From positions 372,001 to 436,000 of the forward strand of contig NZ_CP019781.1 in the NCBI RefSeq assembly GCF_002022505.1: a DNA stretch of 64,000 bases, given 5' to 3'. This DNA is from Bartonella sp. WD16.2. GTDB lineage: Bacteria; Pseudomonadota; Alphaproteobacteria; Rhizobiales; Rhizobiaceae. Every line of letters starts with the position of its first letter. Positions within the stretch are counted from its first letter, which is position 1. Both the position numbers and the translations under genes were made by a program. The notes below the pieces were generated by a model. It did no database searches, was not told where the DNA came from, and saw nothing but the letters and a program-made list of their open reading frames with translations. This document shows, one piece after another, positions 53,542 through 62,188 of the stretch.

Positions 53542-54369
53542 ATGACTTCATATAAAACTATAAATCGTATTACTGCTTCTGAAATACGGTCCAAAAAAGG
53601 TAAAGAGCCAATCGTTTCTTTAATGGTTTACCAGGCTTATAGTGCTCGAATTGCTGATCCATATTGCGACTTTCTTTTAGTGAGCGACAGCGTTGCTATG
53701 ATTGTACATGGGTTTGATACAACATTACCTGTTGATGTAGATATGATGATTTTGTACGGAAAAGCTGTTATGCGTGGTTCTCAAAGAGCGCTTGTGGTTG
53801 TTGATATGCCTTTTGGTTCTTATGAAGAAAGTCCACAGCAGGCTTTTAGAAATGCATCACGAATTATTGCAGAAACAGGGTGTGGTGCAGTCAAACTTGA
53901 AGGTGGTGTTCATATGGCTGAAACGGTTAGGTTTTTGCATAGACGCGGTATTCCGGTTATATGTCATATTGGTCTCATGCCACATACAGTTCGTTTAGAG
54001 GGTTTTAAGGTACAAGGGCGCGATGAGAAGAGTTGGCTCCAGATTGAAGCTGATGCATTGGCAGTTGAAGAAGCAGGGGCTTTTGCTGTTATGGTGGAGG
54101 CGGTAGTAGAACCATTAGCAGTAAAGCTTACAGAGAAGCTCTCTATTCCTACTATCGGTGTTGGTGCGTCCAATCAGTGTGATGGGCAGATTTTAGTGAT
54201 GGAAGATATGTTGGGCTATAATACTTGGTTAGGCTATGGTAGTTGGATGCCTAAATTTGTGCGTCGGTATGGTTCTTTTGAGGAAGTGGTGGATACAGCA
54301 GTCAAGAATTATGCAAATGATGTTAAATCACGCACTTTTCCAGCTGATACAGAGGTTTATAAGCATTAA
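53542..54369 (+). CDS. panB: Ketopantoate hydroxymethyltransferase, diverging first copy
   Basis: PanB makes ketopantoate from ketoisovalerate. This 275-residue copy keeps the metal and substrate residues I can place by comparison with the Escherichia coli enzyme (DS in LLVSDSVAM, Asp in VVVDMPF, K and E in AVKLEGG, Glu in VMVEAVV). It departs from the family at several usually fixed spots: VSDSVAM for VGDSxGM, SLMVYQAY for TAY, and ICHIGLMPHTV for GHxGLTPQxV. It also has six extra residues near the C-terminus (NTWLGY), from an imperfect 18-base duplication at 54214-54249. It may be losing activity or gaining another role. Confidence 0.88.
   Translation: MTSYKTINRITASEIRSKKGKEPIVSLMVYQAYSARIADPYCDFLLVSDSVAMIVHGFDTTLPVDVDMMILYGKAVMRGSQRALVVVDMPFGSYEESPQQAFRNASRIIAETGCGAVKLEGGVHMAETVRFLHRRGIPVICHIGLMPHTVRLEGFKVQGRDEKSWLQIEADALAVEEAGAFAVMVEAVVEPLAVKLTEKLSIPTIGVGASNQCDGQILVMEDMLGYNTWLGYGSWMPKFVRRYGSFEEVVDTAVKNYANDVKSRTFPADTEVYKH
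54214..54249 (+). repeat. Imperfect 18-base tandem duplication inside panB copy 1
   Basis: GGCTATAATACTTGGTTA (54214-54231) is followed directly by GGCTATGGTAGTTGGATG (54232-54249). The second panB copy has only one such unit, so this explains the six extra residues. Confidence 0.7.
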
Positions 54370-54521
54370 ATTGGACTTTAAAGGATTCTATAAAAACATG
54401 TTTGATACTGAGATCACATGTAAAAAAGCTTTTTATGTATTTTTGCGGTTTTATTGCTGACTCTTAATTTTAGTGCAGTCAGACTTTATTGATTAATGTA
54501 GTTTACATATGGAAACTAAAA

Positions 54522-55337
54522 ATGGATTCACATAAAACTATGAAGCGTATTTCTTCTTCTGAAATACGGTCGAAAAAGGGGCAAGAACCAATTATTGCTC
54601 TAACAGCTTATCAGGCTTATAGTGCGCGGGTTGCTGATCCATATTGTGATTTTCTTTTGGTTGGTGATAGTGTTGGTATGGTTGTGCATGGTTTTGATAC
54701 AACACTACCTGTTACTGTGGACATGATGATTTTACACGGACAAGCGGTCGTACGTAGTTCTCAAAAGGCGCTTGTAGTGGTTGATATGCCTTTTGGTTCT
54801 TATGAGAGAAGCCCCCAGCATGCTTTTGAAAATGCATCACGGATTATTGCAGAAACAGGGTGTGGTGCAGTCAAGCTTGAAGGTGGTATTTATATGGCGG
54901 AAACAATTGATTTTTTATGCCAGCGGGGAATCCCAGTTATGGGGCATGTTGGCCTTACACCACAAGCGGTGAATCGTTTCGGTAGTTTTAAGGTACAAGG
55001 GCGCACTGAAAATGATCGATTAAAGATTGAGGCTGATGCAGCAGCAGTTGAGGAAGCAGGTGCTTTTGCTGTTGTATTAGAGGGGGTAGTAGAACTATTA
55101 GCAGTGAAGATCACAAAAAATCTTTCTGTTCCTACTATTGGTATTGGTGCATCCAATCAGTGTGATGGGCAAATCTTAGTGATGGAAGATATGTTAGGTT
55201 ACGGGGCTTGGGTACCTAAATTTGTACGTCGTTATGGTGATTTTGAGAAAGCAATGGATACGGCAATTAGAAATTATGCAGATGATGTTAGATCACGTTC
55301 TTTTCCGTCTGATTCAGAGATTTATAAGCTCAAATAA
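54522..55337 (+). CDS. panB: Ketopantoate hydroxymethyltransferase, canonical second copy
   Basis: A 271-residue PanB from the ATG at 54522 (MDSHKTMKRI), aligned in position with the start of copy 1; a more distal start at 54489 adds unrelated residues. All family motifs are normal: LTAYQAYSARVADPYCD, LLVGDSVGMVVHG, VVVDMPFGSY, AVKLEGG, GHVGLTPQAV, GIGASNQCDGQILVM. By eye about three quarters of residues match copy 1 and long DNA patches are identical, so this is a fairly recent tandem duplication. This copy is the likely working enzyme. Confidence 0.92.
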   Translation: MDSHKTMKRISSSEIRSKKGQEPIIALTAYQAYSARVADPYCDFLLVGDSVGMVVHGFDTTLPVTVDMMILHGQAVVRSSQKALVVVDMPFGSYERSPQHAFENASRIIAETGCGAVKLEGGIYMAETIDFLCQRGIPVMGHVGLTPQAVNRFGSFKVQGRTENDRLKIEADAAAVEEAGAFAVVLEGVVELLAVKITKNLSVPTIGIGASNQCDGQILVMEDMLGYGAWVPKFVRRYGDFEKAMDTAIRNYADDVRSRSFPSDSEIYKLK

Positions 55338-55810
55338 AATTAAATTTAAGAGAAAAATCTATAAAAATATATTAGTTGTTGAAGCTTAAGATAAAAGAAT
55401 TTTTTTAAATACGTCTTGCTTACACTGAATTTGAATTGTTTTTCATGTGACTATTATATTTATATTTCATTGATTAATAAGATCATGAAATCTTTTAGTA
55501 TAGCTTAAAGTATTTGCAGCAGAGAATTAAGAATCAATGATATTCATTTTTGTAAAGATAAACTACAGATAATAGAAGAAGCAAAGATTATGGATTAGGT
55601 AATCTTTAGATTAATAAAAATAAGAAGGAAAACAAATTCTGTTCTATTTATAGAACATATTCAAATAAGATATAATTATAATAAGATAATATGCAATAAA
55701 AAGTTACGTGAGATATTTTAATATTTATCCAACTGATGAGACTATAAGCTAAGATATTTGCATTTTATTCCGGTAAAAACAAAAGACAAGCGACTAGAAA
55801 AATGTGAATA
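55338..55810. other. Gene-free interval after panB
   Basis: About 470 AT-rich bases between convergent genes (panB plus, HD hydrolase minus). No clear terminator stem or RNA gene found. Confidence 0.45.
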
Positions 55811-56425
55811 TCATCTTTGACTATTTATATCACGAAAGCGGGTTAAAAAGGCATTTTCAATTTGTTGTGTGGAATAGGATTGCAAATTAAGCTTATCGGG
55901 TAAAATATTATTTAGAGAACCAAAATAACGTATGGCTTCTTTTGTACTAAATCCAGCAAGAGTGATAGCTTCGTAGAAAGCAGCAATACGATCAGCTTGT
56001 TTGATTTTTTTTAATAGTTTGTGAGGTGGATTAACAGGTAAAGAAAAGCGTATGCAGATGGTATCTTGTATGCGTTTTTCGACGAGTTGATACTGTTTCC
56101 CTATAACAGCTTTAAAAGGTGAAATCATATCACCAATAACATATTCTGATGCGTCATGGAGAAGAGCTAAAAGACATTCATCATTGTGGGATTGTGGAAA
56201 GAGTATCTGAAATATTTGTTCCACTAAAAGTGAATGTTGTGCGACAGAATAAGTATGTTCACCGTGTGTTTGACCGTTCCAACGTGCAACACGAGAAAGA
56301 CCATGGGCAATATCTTCGATTTCGATGTCAAGAGGGGAAGGATTAAGTAAATCAAGCCGCCGACCAGAAAGCATTCTTTGCCAAGCACGTGCTGTTCCAT
56401 CTTGTGATAATTCAGCTTTAGCCAT
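55811..56425 (-). CDS. HD-domain hydrolase, YfbR-like 5'-nucleotidase
   Basis: A 204-residue metal-dependent phosphohydrolase. The HD ligands are visible in EHTYSVAQHSLLV, ALLHDASEYVIGDM and the later Asp in IKQADRIAAFYEA. YfbR-type enzymes dephosphorylate deoxynucleoside monophosphates; the substrate here is inferred. Its start shares one base with the ygfZ stop (TAATG), so the two are co-translated. Confidence 0.85.
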   Translation of the reverse strand: MAKAELSQDGTARAWQRMLSGRRLDLLNPSPLDIEIEDIAHGLSRVARWNGQTHGEHTYSVAQHSLLVEQIFQILFPQSHNDECLLALLHDASEYVIGDMISPFKAVIGKQYQLVEKRIQDTICIRFSLPVNPPHKLLKKIKQADRIAAFYEAITLAGFSTKEAIRYFGSLNNILPDKLNLQSYSTQQIENAFLTRFRDINSQR

Positions 56426-57291
56426 TAGTTAGTTTCCACGCTGCTTTCAGAAAAGCTGAAGTTCATATTTTCAGCGATACTTATTGTTACAGGAAGATTT
56501 TCTATTGTAAACGGAATATGTTTGTTCATAACATCTTTAACATGATCAATACGCATTAAAGCTAAGGCTTCGTTTTCTACACATGTTCCTAATTCGCCAA
56601 GTATTTTAGTGTCTGCTTGAATGGTGGATCCTGGCATTAATTTATGCTGGCCTTTTACTATCAAAAAACGGCGACGAACTGCTTTGCGGTGATGCATTCG
56701 TGAAACAACTTCCTGTCCGATGTAACAACCTTTATTGAATGATAATCCACTGATTTGATCGTAATTGATATCATGAGGAAAGACTTTACCTATTTCATAG
56801 TCTTGCCCACTTTCTGCAATTGCATAACGGATACGCATTCGGTTCCAATTATCATTATGTTCTGGAGCAAGAAACGGTATTTTCCCATAGAAACGTACCA
56901 TTTTTTCCTTTTGTGGAAATCGTTTATCAATAAAACTTGAATCAAAATCACAAGTATTTATTTCATTTTTCCAAGAAACTGTAATAACTTTTTGTAATGG
57001 TTGTGTAATTTCCACTTTTGTATGTAATTTATAAAGGATAAGACGTTGTTGAAAGATATCAGCTAAAGGTGCAGCAATATCAATCATATAACCTTGCTCT
57101 ATTTTACCGATTAAAAAATCAGCGACCACTTTTCCTTGTGGTGATAAAAGAGCACCAGGAAAGAATTCTTGTGGATTGATTTTTTCAACATTTGTTGTAA
57201 TCAAGGCCTGTAGAAAATGTGTTGCTTCTTCACCTATAACTTTAATAATTTTGCGGTTTTTTAAGCTAATAGTGTTTTGTTTTTCGATCAT
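56425..57291 (-). CDS. ygfZ: Folate-binding iron-sulfur protein YgfZ
   Basis: GcvT-related protein that uses tetrahydrofolate to support iron-sulfur enzymes such as MiaB. The family signature KGCYIGQEVVSRMHHR is intact near residue 185, and the N-terminal half has VIGEEATHFLQALITTNV and GALLSPQGKVVADFLI. 288 residues. Divergent from pyrC across a gap of about 60 bases that must hold both promoters. Confidence 0.92.
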   Translation of the reverse strand: MIEKQNTISLKNRKIIKVIGEEATHFLQALITTNVEKINPQEFFPGALLSPQGKVVADFLIGKIEQGYMIDIAAPLADIFQQRLILYKLHTKVEITQPLQKVITVSWKNEINTCDFDSSFIDKRFPQKEKMVRFYGKIPFLAPEHNDNWNRMRIRYAIAESGQDYEIGKVFPHDINYDQISGLSFNKGCYIGQEVVSRMHHRKAVRRRFLIVKGQHKLMPGSTIQADTKILGELGTCVENEALALMRIDHVKDVMNKHIPFTIENLPVTISIAENMNFSFSESSVETN

Positions 57292-57355
57292 GGTCCTTGC
57301 CTTTCTGCTCAGAGTTACATAATCGGTAAATAGATGATGTGTAAGGAGTATGGCT

Positions 57356-58684
57356 GTGTTTAAAACATTTGATACAATTTTTAAAGGTGCAACACTTGTT
57401 AATCATGATGGAAATGGCAAACGTGATATTGGTGTCACAAATGGCCGTATTGCTGAAATTGGTGATCTTACGCGTGCATCTGCTAGTGAGGTGATCGACT
57501 GTACAGGACTTCATATTTTACCAGGTATCATTGATAGCCAGGTCCATTTTCGTGAACCAGGTCACATACATAAAGAAGATCTAGAAAGTGGCTCTCGTTC
57601 TGCAGTTTTAGGAGGTGTTACAGCAGTTTTTGAAATGCCTAATACAAATCCACTAACGATAACAGAAGAGATGTTGACTGATAAAGTTAAACGTGGATTT
57701 CATCGAATGCATTGTGATTTTGCGTTTTGGATTGGGGGAACACATGATAATACGCATGAATTGGCTGAGTTAGAAAGACTTCCTGGAGCTGCTGGAATTA
57801 AAGTGTTTATGGGGTCTTCTACAGGGGATCTTTTAGTAGATGATGATGAAGGTGTTCGTCTAATTTTGAAGAATACGCGTCGTCGTACAGCTTTTCATTG
57901 TGAAGATGAGAAGCGGCTCAATGAACGTAAAATGCTTTGCGTTAAGGGAGATGTATCATCACATCTTGTTTGGCGTGATGAAATTTCTGCTTTGAAATGT
58001 ACACAACGTTTAATTAAAATTGCGCGCGAAGTGGGAAAGCGCATCCATGTATTACACCTTTCTACAGCAGAAGAAGTTGATTTTCTGAAAAATCATAAGG
58101 ATTTAGCAACGATTGAGGTAACCCAACATCATTTGACTTTGACTTCTGATGATTATCAAAGACTTGGCACATTGATCCAGATGAATCCACCTGTTCGTGA
58201 AAGCCACCACAGTAAAGGTCTTTGGTACGGTGTTCAACAAGGTATCATTGATGTTTTAGGTTCAGATCATGCTCCTCATACGCTTGAAGAAAAGCATAAG
58301 TCTTATCCTTTTTCACCTTCAGGTATGACGGGTGTTCAAACCACAGCAGCAATTATGCTGACTCATGTTAATACGGGGAGGATATCTCTTGAACGCTTTG
58401 TTGATCTCACTTCGCATGGCCCTAGTCGCGTTTTTGGTATAAGTTGTAAAGGACGCATTGCAGTTGGATATGATGCTGACTTAACCATTATTGATCTTAA
58501 GCGGGAAGAAATTATAACCAATGCACATATTGGTTCACGTGTAGGGTGGACACCCTATGATGGCAGAAAAGTTAAAGGTTGGCCAGTTGGGACAATTATT
58601 CGTGGAATGCGGGTTATGTGGGAAGGTGAAATTGTTACACCTTCGCAAGGTGAGCCTGTTAAATTTATAGAAGCATTAGCATAA
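57356..58684 (+). CDS. pyrC: Dihydroorotase PyrC
   Basis: Amidohydrolase of the third pyrimidine step. I choose the GTG at 57356 (MFKTFDTIFKG) since AAGGAG (57343-57348) is 7 bases upstream; the ATG at 57350 is only one base away from it. Motifs: DSQVHFREPGHIHKEDLE, FEMPNTNPLT, AGIKVFMGSSTG with the carbamylated-Lys position, HVLHLSTAEE, and GSDHAPHTLEEK. The first metal site reads QVH where classical enzymes have HxH; rhizobial homologues, as I recall them, share this. Substrate is therefore likely but not certain. Confidence 0.87.
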   Translation: MFKTFDTIFKGATLVNHDGNGKRDIGVTNGRIAEIGDLTRASASEVIDCTGLHILPGIIDSQVHFREPGHIHKEDLESGSRSAVLGGVTAVFEMPNTNPLTITEEMLTDKVKRGFHRMHCDFAFWIGGTHDNTHELAELERLPGAAGIKVFMGSSTGDLLVDDDEGVRLILKNTRRRTAFHCEDEKRLNERKMLCVKGDVSSHLVWRDEISALKCTQRLIKIAREVGKRIHVLHLSTAEEVDFLKNHKDLATIEVTQHHLTLTSDDYQRLGTLIQMNPPVRESHHSKGLWYGVQQGIIDVLGSDHAPHTLEEKHKSYPFSPSGMTGVQTTAAIMLTHVNTGRISLERFVDLTSHGPSRVFGISCKGRIAVGYDADLTIIDLKREEIITNAHIGSRVGWTPYDGRKVKGWPVGTIIRGMRVMWEGEIVTPSQGEPVKFIEALA

Positions 58685-59849
58685 TAAGACTAAAAGCTTG
58701 ATGTATTGTTGAATGATTGTTTTTTGTAAAAAAGGACACTCATAACAACTTTGTTACGCATATGTGAAAACAGCTTTAAGGCTTGTTTTGCTGATTATGT
58801 TTACGGAGGATGTTGATATTATAAACATAGTGTATCAAAAGCGGTTGTTACAAACAATTTTTGGTTTAATACCGTTTGTAATTCCATTAAAGTTTACGCT
58901 TTAGTTTGATATCTTAATGGACATAGATTTTTATTCTTTGGTTATTAAACAGAGTTGTACCTATAAAATGAACTTATAAATTAATACATTTGGAACAATT
59001 ATTGTTGTTGTAAAGTAAATTAAAAGTTTGTCAGTATGCGTTATTTTATCTGTTTCATCATGATAATTTGTCACGTGTTAAGAATTCATTCCTCCTTAGA
59101 TCAAGAAACATGATATTTGATTATTGGTATTCAATATTCATTTAAAAAAATAAAAAAGAGAAAACAGCCTTTGTTTATGTATTGAATTATCGACATATAA
59201 TAGTACCGACAAATAAATTCTTTAAGTAAAAATGTGGTATGAAATCACAGCTTTATTTATTGTAAAATGAAGCCTTCATTAGTTTAGGTAAGGCTTATGG
59301 AAATGTAATGTAAAGTAACATGAAAGAGTTGCAAAAAATACTATAATGATCATTATGCGCTCATTTGGCAAACAATATTAGCTTCCATTTATTATTTTAT
59401 ACCTGCGATTATTAAATCTTAACGATGTTGTGTAGTGATTTGATTGTTATCATTGAAAAGCAGGATTGTTATAGGATTTTATAAAAATATCAGAATACGG
59501 TAATTTTGAATTTTATTTTGTTGTAGATGAAGTAAATAATTGACTTATATGTTACTAGATATTCTTAAAACAGTATCATTTGCTAAATGAAATGTTTTGT
59601 TTATCCATTATCAAACTAATAAACAGCTTAGTCTGTTTTAATTGCTTTATGTACGTATTATGTACATATAATATATTGTATAATTATCGTTAATTAATAT
59701 TTTTTGCATTATATGGATCAAATAGTTCGATGTTGGAAATAAAAAATCCAATATAGCTGTATTTTTGTTCAAGCAGTGTTCATTAGCTTCATAATATGAG
59801 AAAATTTTGCCGGAGCGACACCAAGTAATATCACTACGGAGTATAATTA
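58685..59849. other. Gene-free stretch between pyrC and cysS
   Basis: About 1.16 kb of very AT-rich DNA with stops in all frames, one of the largest empty stretches in the window. In relatives pyrC is often followed by plsY and dprA; if so, those genes have been lost or moved here. I see no readable remnant of either. Confidence 0.5.
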
Positions 59850-61295
59850 ATGGGAAATCTGCGGTTTTATAACACGCTTACGCGCAAAAAAGAAGATTTC
59901 ATACCAATTGATGCTACTAAAGTACGCCTTTATGTTTGTGGTCCGACAGTTTACGATTATGCTCATATTGGTAATGGGCGTTCTGTAATTGTTTTTGATA
60001 TTTTATTTCGTTTATTACGTCATGTTTATGGCGAGGACCACGTGATATATGCTCGTAATATTACGGATGTTGATGATAAGATTAATGCACGAGCAATCCA
60101 TAAATATCCAGAGCTTGCATTAAATGATGCCATTCGTCAATTAACAGAGTGTACATATGATCAATTTCAAAAAGATATAGCAGCGCTTGGTTGTTTATTA
60201 CCAACTAGCCAACCACGTGCAACCGATCATTTGGAAGAAATACGATTTTTAATTGAAAGACTTCTTGAAAGAGGACATGCTTATATAGCAGAAAATCATA
60301 TATTATTTTCTATCAGCAGTATGGGGGACTATCCCCGTTATGGCGAATTTGCAAAACGATCGCTTGATGAAATGAGGGCAGACTCACGTATAGATGTTGC
60401 TATTTATAAAAAGGAGAAAATGGATTTTGTTTTATGGAAACCCTCTCAAGAATGGGAACCAGGTTGGCCATCGCCAGCAGGAATTACTGGTTTAGGGCGC
60501 CCGGGTTGGCATATTGAATGCTCAGCAATGTCAATGGCGAAGCTGTTGGCTCCTTATGGTGGTGGCTTAAATTGTGATGACCCTGCAGCAAACATTTTTG
60601 ATATCCATGGTGGTGGTATTGATTTGCTTTTTCCTCATCATGAAAATGAAATTGCACAAAGTTGTTCAGCTTTTGGGACTGAGCGAATGGCTAATTTTTG
60701 GATGCATAATGGTTTTTTGCAGGTTGAAGGCAAAAAAATGTCTAAAAGCCTTGATAATTTTATCACTATTCGTTCTCTATTAGAAAGTGATTTTCTTGAA
60801 TTTAATGATGCTTTGACAAATGAAATAAGACAAAAATGGGCAGGTTTGTCTATCCGTTTTTCAATGTTGCAAACTCATTATCGTGAACCATTAAATTGGA
60901 CAGCTCATCGTTTAGCGCAATCCAGTAGCGAATTATATCGTTGGTATGAGTTTCTTCGTTGTGAAAAATATTGTTTGAATAGCAATGAATCTATAGATGA
61001 ATCTTTAATCAATACATTAAGTGATGACCTTAATACTTCAAATGCATTTACTATTTTACGAAAATTTTATAAAGAAGGAAATGCTATAGCTCTTGCACGC
61101 GGTATGGATTTATTTGGGCTATTGCGCCAAGAATGGGTTCAAGAAATGGAATGCCCGCTTTTTGTTAGAAAGACATGTCTTGATTCAAAATTTATTGATC
61201 AGCGCATTGCCGAAAGGCTACGACTTATCCATAATAAAGAATGGGAAGCTGCGGATAAAATTCGTGATGAGCTTGCAGTAGGGGGATCTCATTAA
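59850..61295 (+). CDS. cysS: Cysteinyl-tRNA synthetase, C-terminal frameshift
   Basis: Charges tRNA-Cys. The class I motifs are [16 protein letters not shown] (HIGN form of HIGH, with zinc Cys), [20 protein letters not shown] and [11 protein letters not shown]. The frame ends DELAVGGSH after a G5 run at 61281-61285. One added G would give [19 protein letters not shown] and continue to ERITTWEIRRQ with stop at 61355-61357, the standard CysS C-terminus. So the gene as given lacks its last 23 residues. As this enzyme should be essential and no second copy is seen here, a sequencing undercall is a serious possibility. Confidence 0.93.
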   Translation: MGNLRFYNTLTRKKEDFIPIDATKVRLYVCGPTVYDYAHIGNGRSVIVFDILFRLLRHVYGEDHVIYARNITDVDDKINARAIHKYPELALNDAIRQLTECTYDQFQKDIAALGCLLPTSQPRATDHLEEIRFLIERLLERGHAYIAENHILFSISSMGDYPRYGEFAKRSLDEMRADSRIDVAIYKKEKMDFVLWKPSQEWEPGWPSPAGITGLGRPGWHIECSAMSMAKLLAPYGGGLNCDDPAANIFDIHGGGIDLLFPHHENEIAQSCSAFGTERMANFWMHNGFLQVEGKKMSKSLDNFITIRSLLESDFLEFNDALTNEIRQKWAGLSIRFSMLQTHYREPLNWTAHRLAQSSSELYRWYEFLRCEKYCLNSNESIDESLINTLSDDLNTSNAFTILRKFYKEGNAIALARGMDLFGLLRQEWVQEMECPLFVRKTCLDSKFIDQRIAERLRLIHNKEWEAADKIRDELAVGGSH

Positions 61296-61357
61296 AAGAT
61301 GAAAGAGATCCGCAGACTGGAGAGCGTATTACTACGTGGGAGATAAGACGACAATAA
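61281..61357 (+). other. cysS: Displaced C-terminal tail of cysS
   Basis: Read in the next frame, these bases encode [18 protein letters not shown] then EIRRQ and TAA at 61355-61357. This matches the conserved end of CysS, so the stretch is coding in origin and not a spacer. Apparent inverted repeats within it are incidental. Confidence 0.85.
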
Positions 61358-61393
61358 TTCCCAGCAGCTCTCATAAAATAAGGAGAGAGTTTG

Positions 61394-61963
61394 ATGGAAT
61401 TTTTATACTTTTATGGATATATCGCACTTAAGTTAGCTGTAGGGCTTACCGCTTTTTTATTAATTTTAAGAACAACAGGTCGTGGTAATCTCAGTCAAAT
61501 GACGCCAGTTGATTTGGTGAGTAATTTTGTAATGGGGGGCATTATTGGAGGGGTTATTTATAATCCGAGTATTAGTAGTATCCAATTATTGCTTGTTTTA
61601 TTTATTTGGCAAACCTTGATCACATTTCTTAATTTTTTTGCACGGCATTCAGTTTTTTTTCATCGACTTATTACGGGAGGGAATATTATATTAGTTTCAG
61701 ATGGTGTATTTCAAATAGATGAAATTAAGCGTTTGCGCATTAGTATAAGTGATCTAATTACCATGTTGCGCATTAAAGGCTGTAGTTTACATGAGGTGGC
61801 TTTTATTCGTTTGGAAACTAATGGTGATTTTTCTGTAATTAAGAAGGAAGAAGGCAAAAAATCTGCCATCGTGATACAAAATGGTGAAATTCTCGAAGAA
61901 AGTCTTAAAGCAATTAATAAATCAAAGACGTGGCTTAAAGCAGAATTGAAAAAAAGCATGTAA
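61394..61963 (+). CDS. DUF421 (YetF-like) membrane protein
   Basis: A 189-residue protein with three N-terminal membrane helices (about 8-27, 40-60, 62-82) and a cytoplasmic DUF421 domain with GRGNLSQMTPVDLVSNFVMG and LRIKGCSLHEVAFIRLETNG. AGGAGAG precedes the ATG. The family is common but of unknown function. It follows cysS by 36 bases if the cysS frame is restored, so it may share its transcript. Confidence 0.85.
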   Translation: MEFLYFYGYIALKLAVGLTAFLLILRTTGRGNLSQMTPVDLVSNFVMGGIIGGVIYNPSISSIQLLLVLFIWQTLITFLNFFARHSVFFHRLITGGNIILVSDGVFQIDEIKRLRISISDLITMLRIKGCSLHEVAFIRLETNGDFSVIKKEEGKKSAIVIQNGEILEESLKAINKSKTWLKAELKKSM

Positions 61964-62188
61964 GAGTAGAAGATTTATTCGTAGCAGAATGGTATGAAAA
62001 TACAGACAAAAACGGTAAATCTTATAGCGGATTGTTTCTTGTTCCTTTGTCGAAAATAGTCTAACCTTAAATTTCCGTAAGTATATAGATTGTTCAGAGG
62101 TGAAGGAAAGGTAGTAAATAATCTATGAAGGACAGTTTAAAAATTATTTTTTGCATGTTTATGAATAATAAAAGATATTAAAGGCTTT

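Noticed and set aside
61283..61372. Nested inverted repeats (GGATCTC/GAGATCC, GAGAGC/GCTCTC) as a structured RNA after cysS
   Set aside because: The stretch up to 61357 encodes the conserved CysS C-terminus in a shifted frame, which explains most of it better than an RNA structure.
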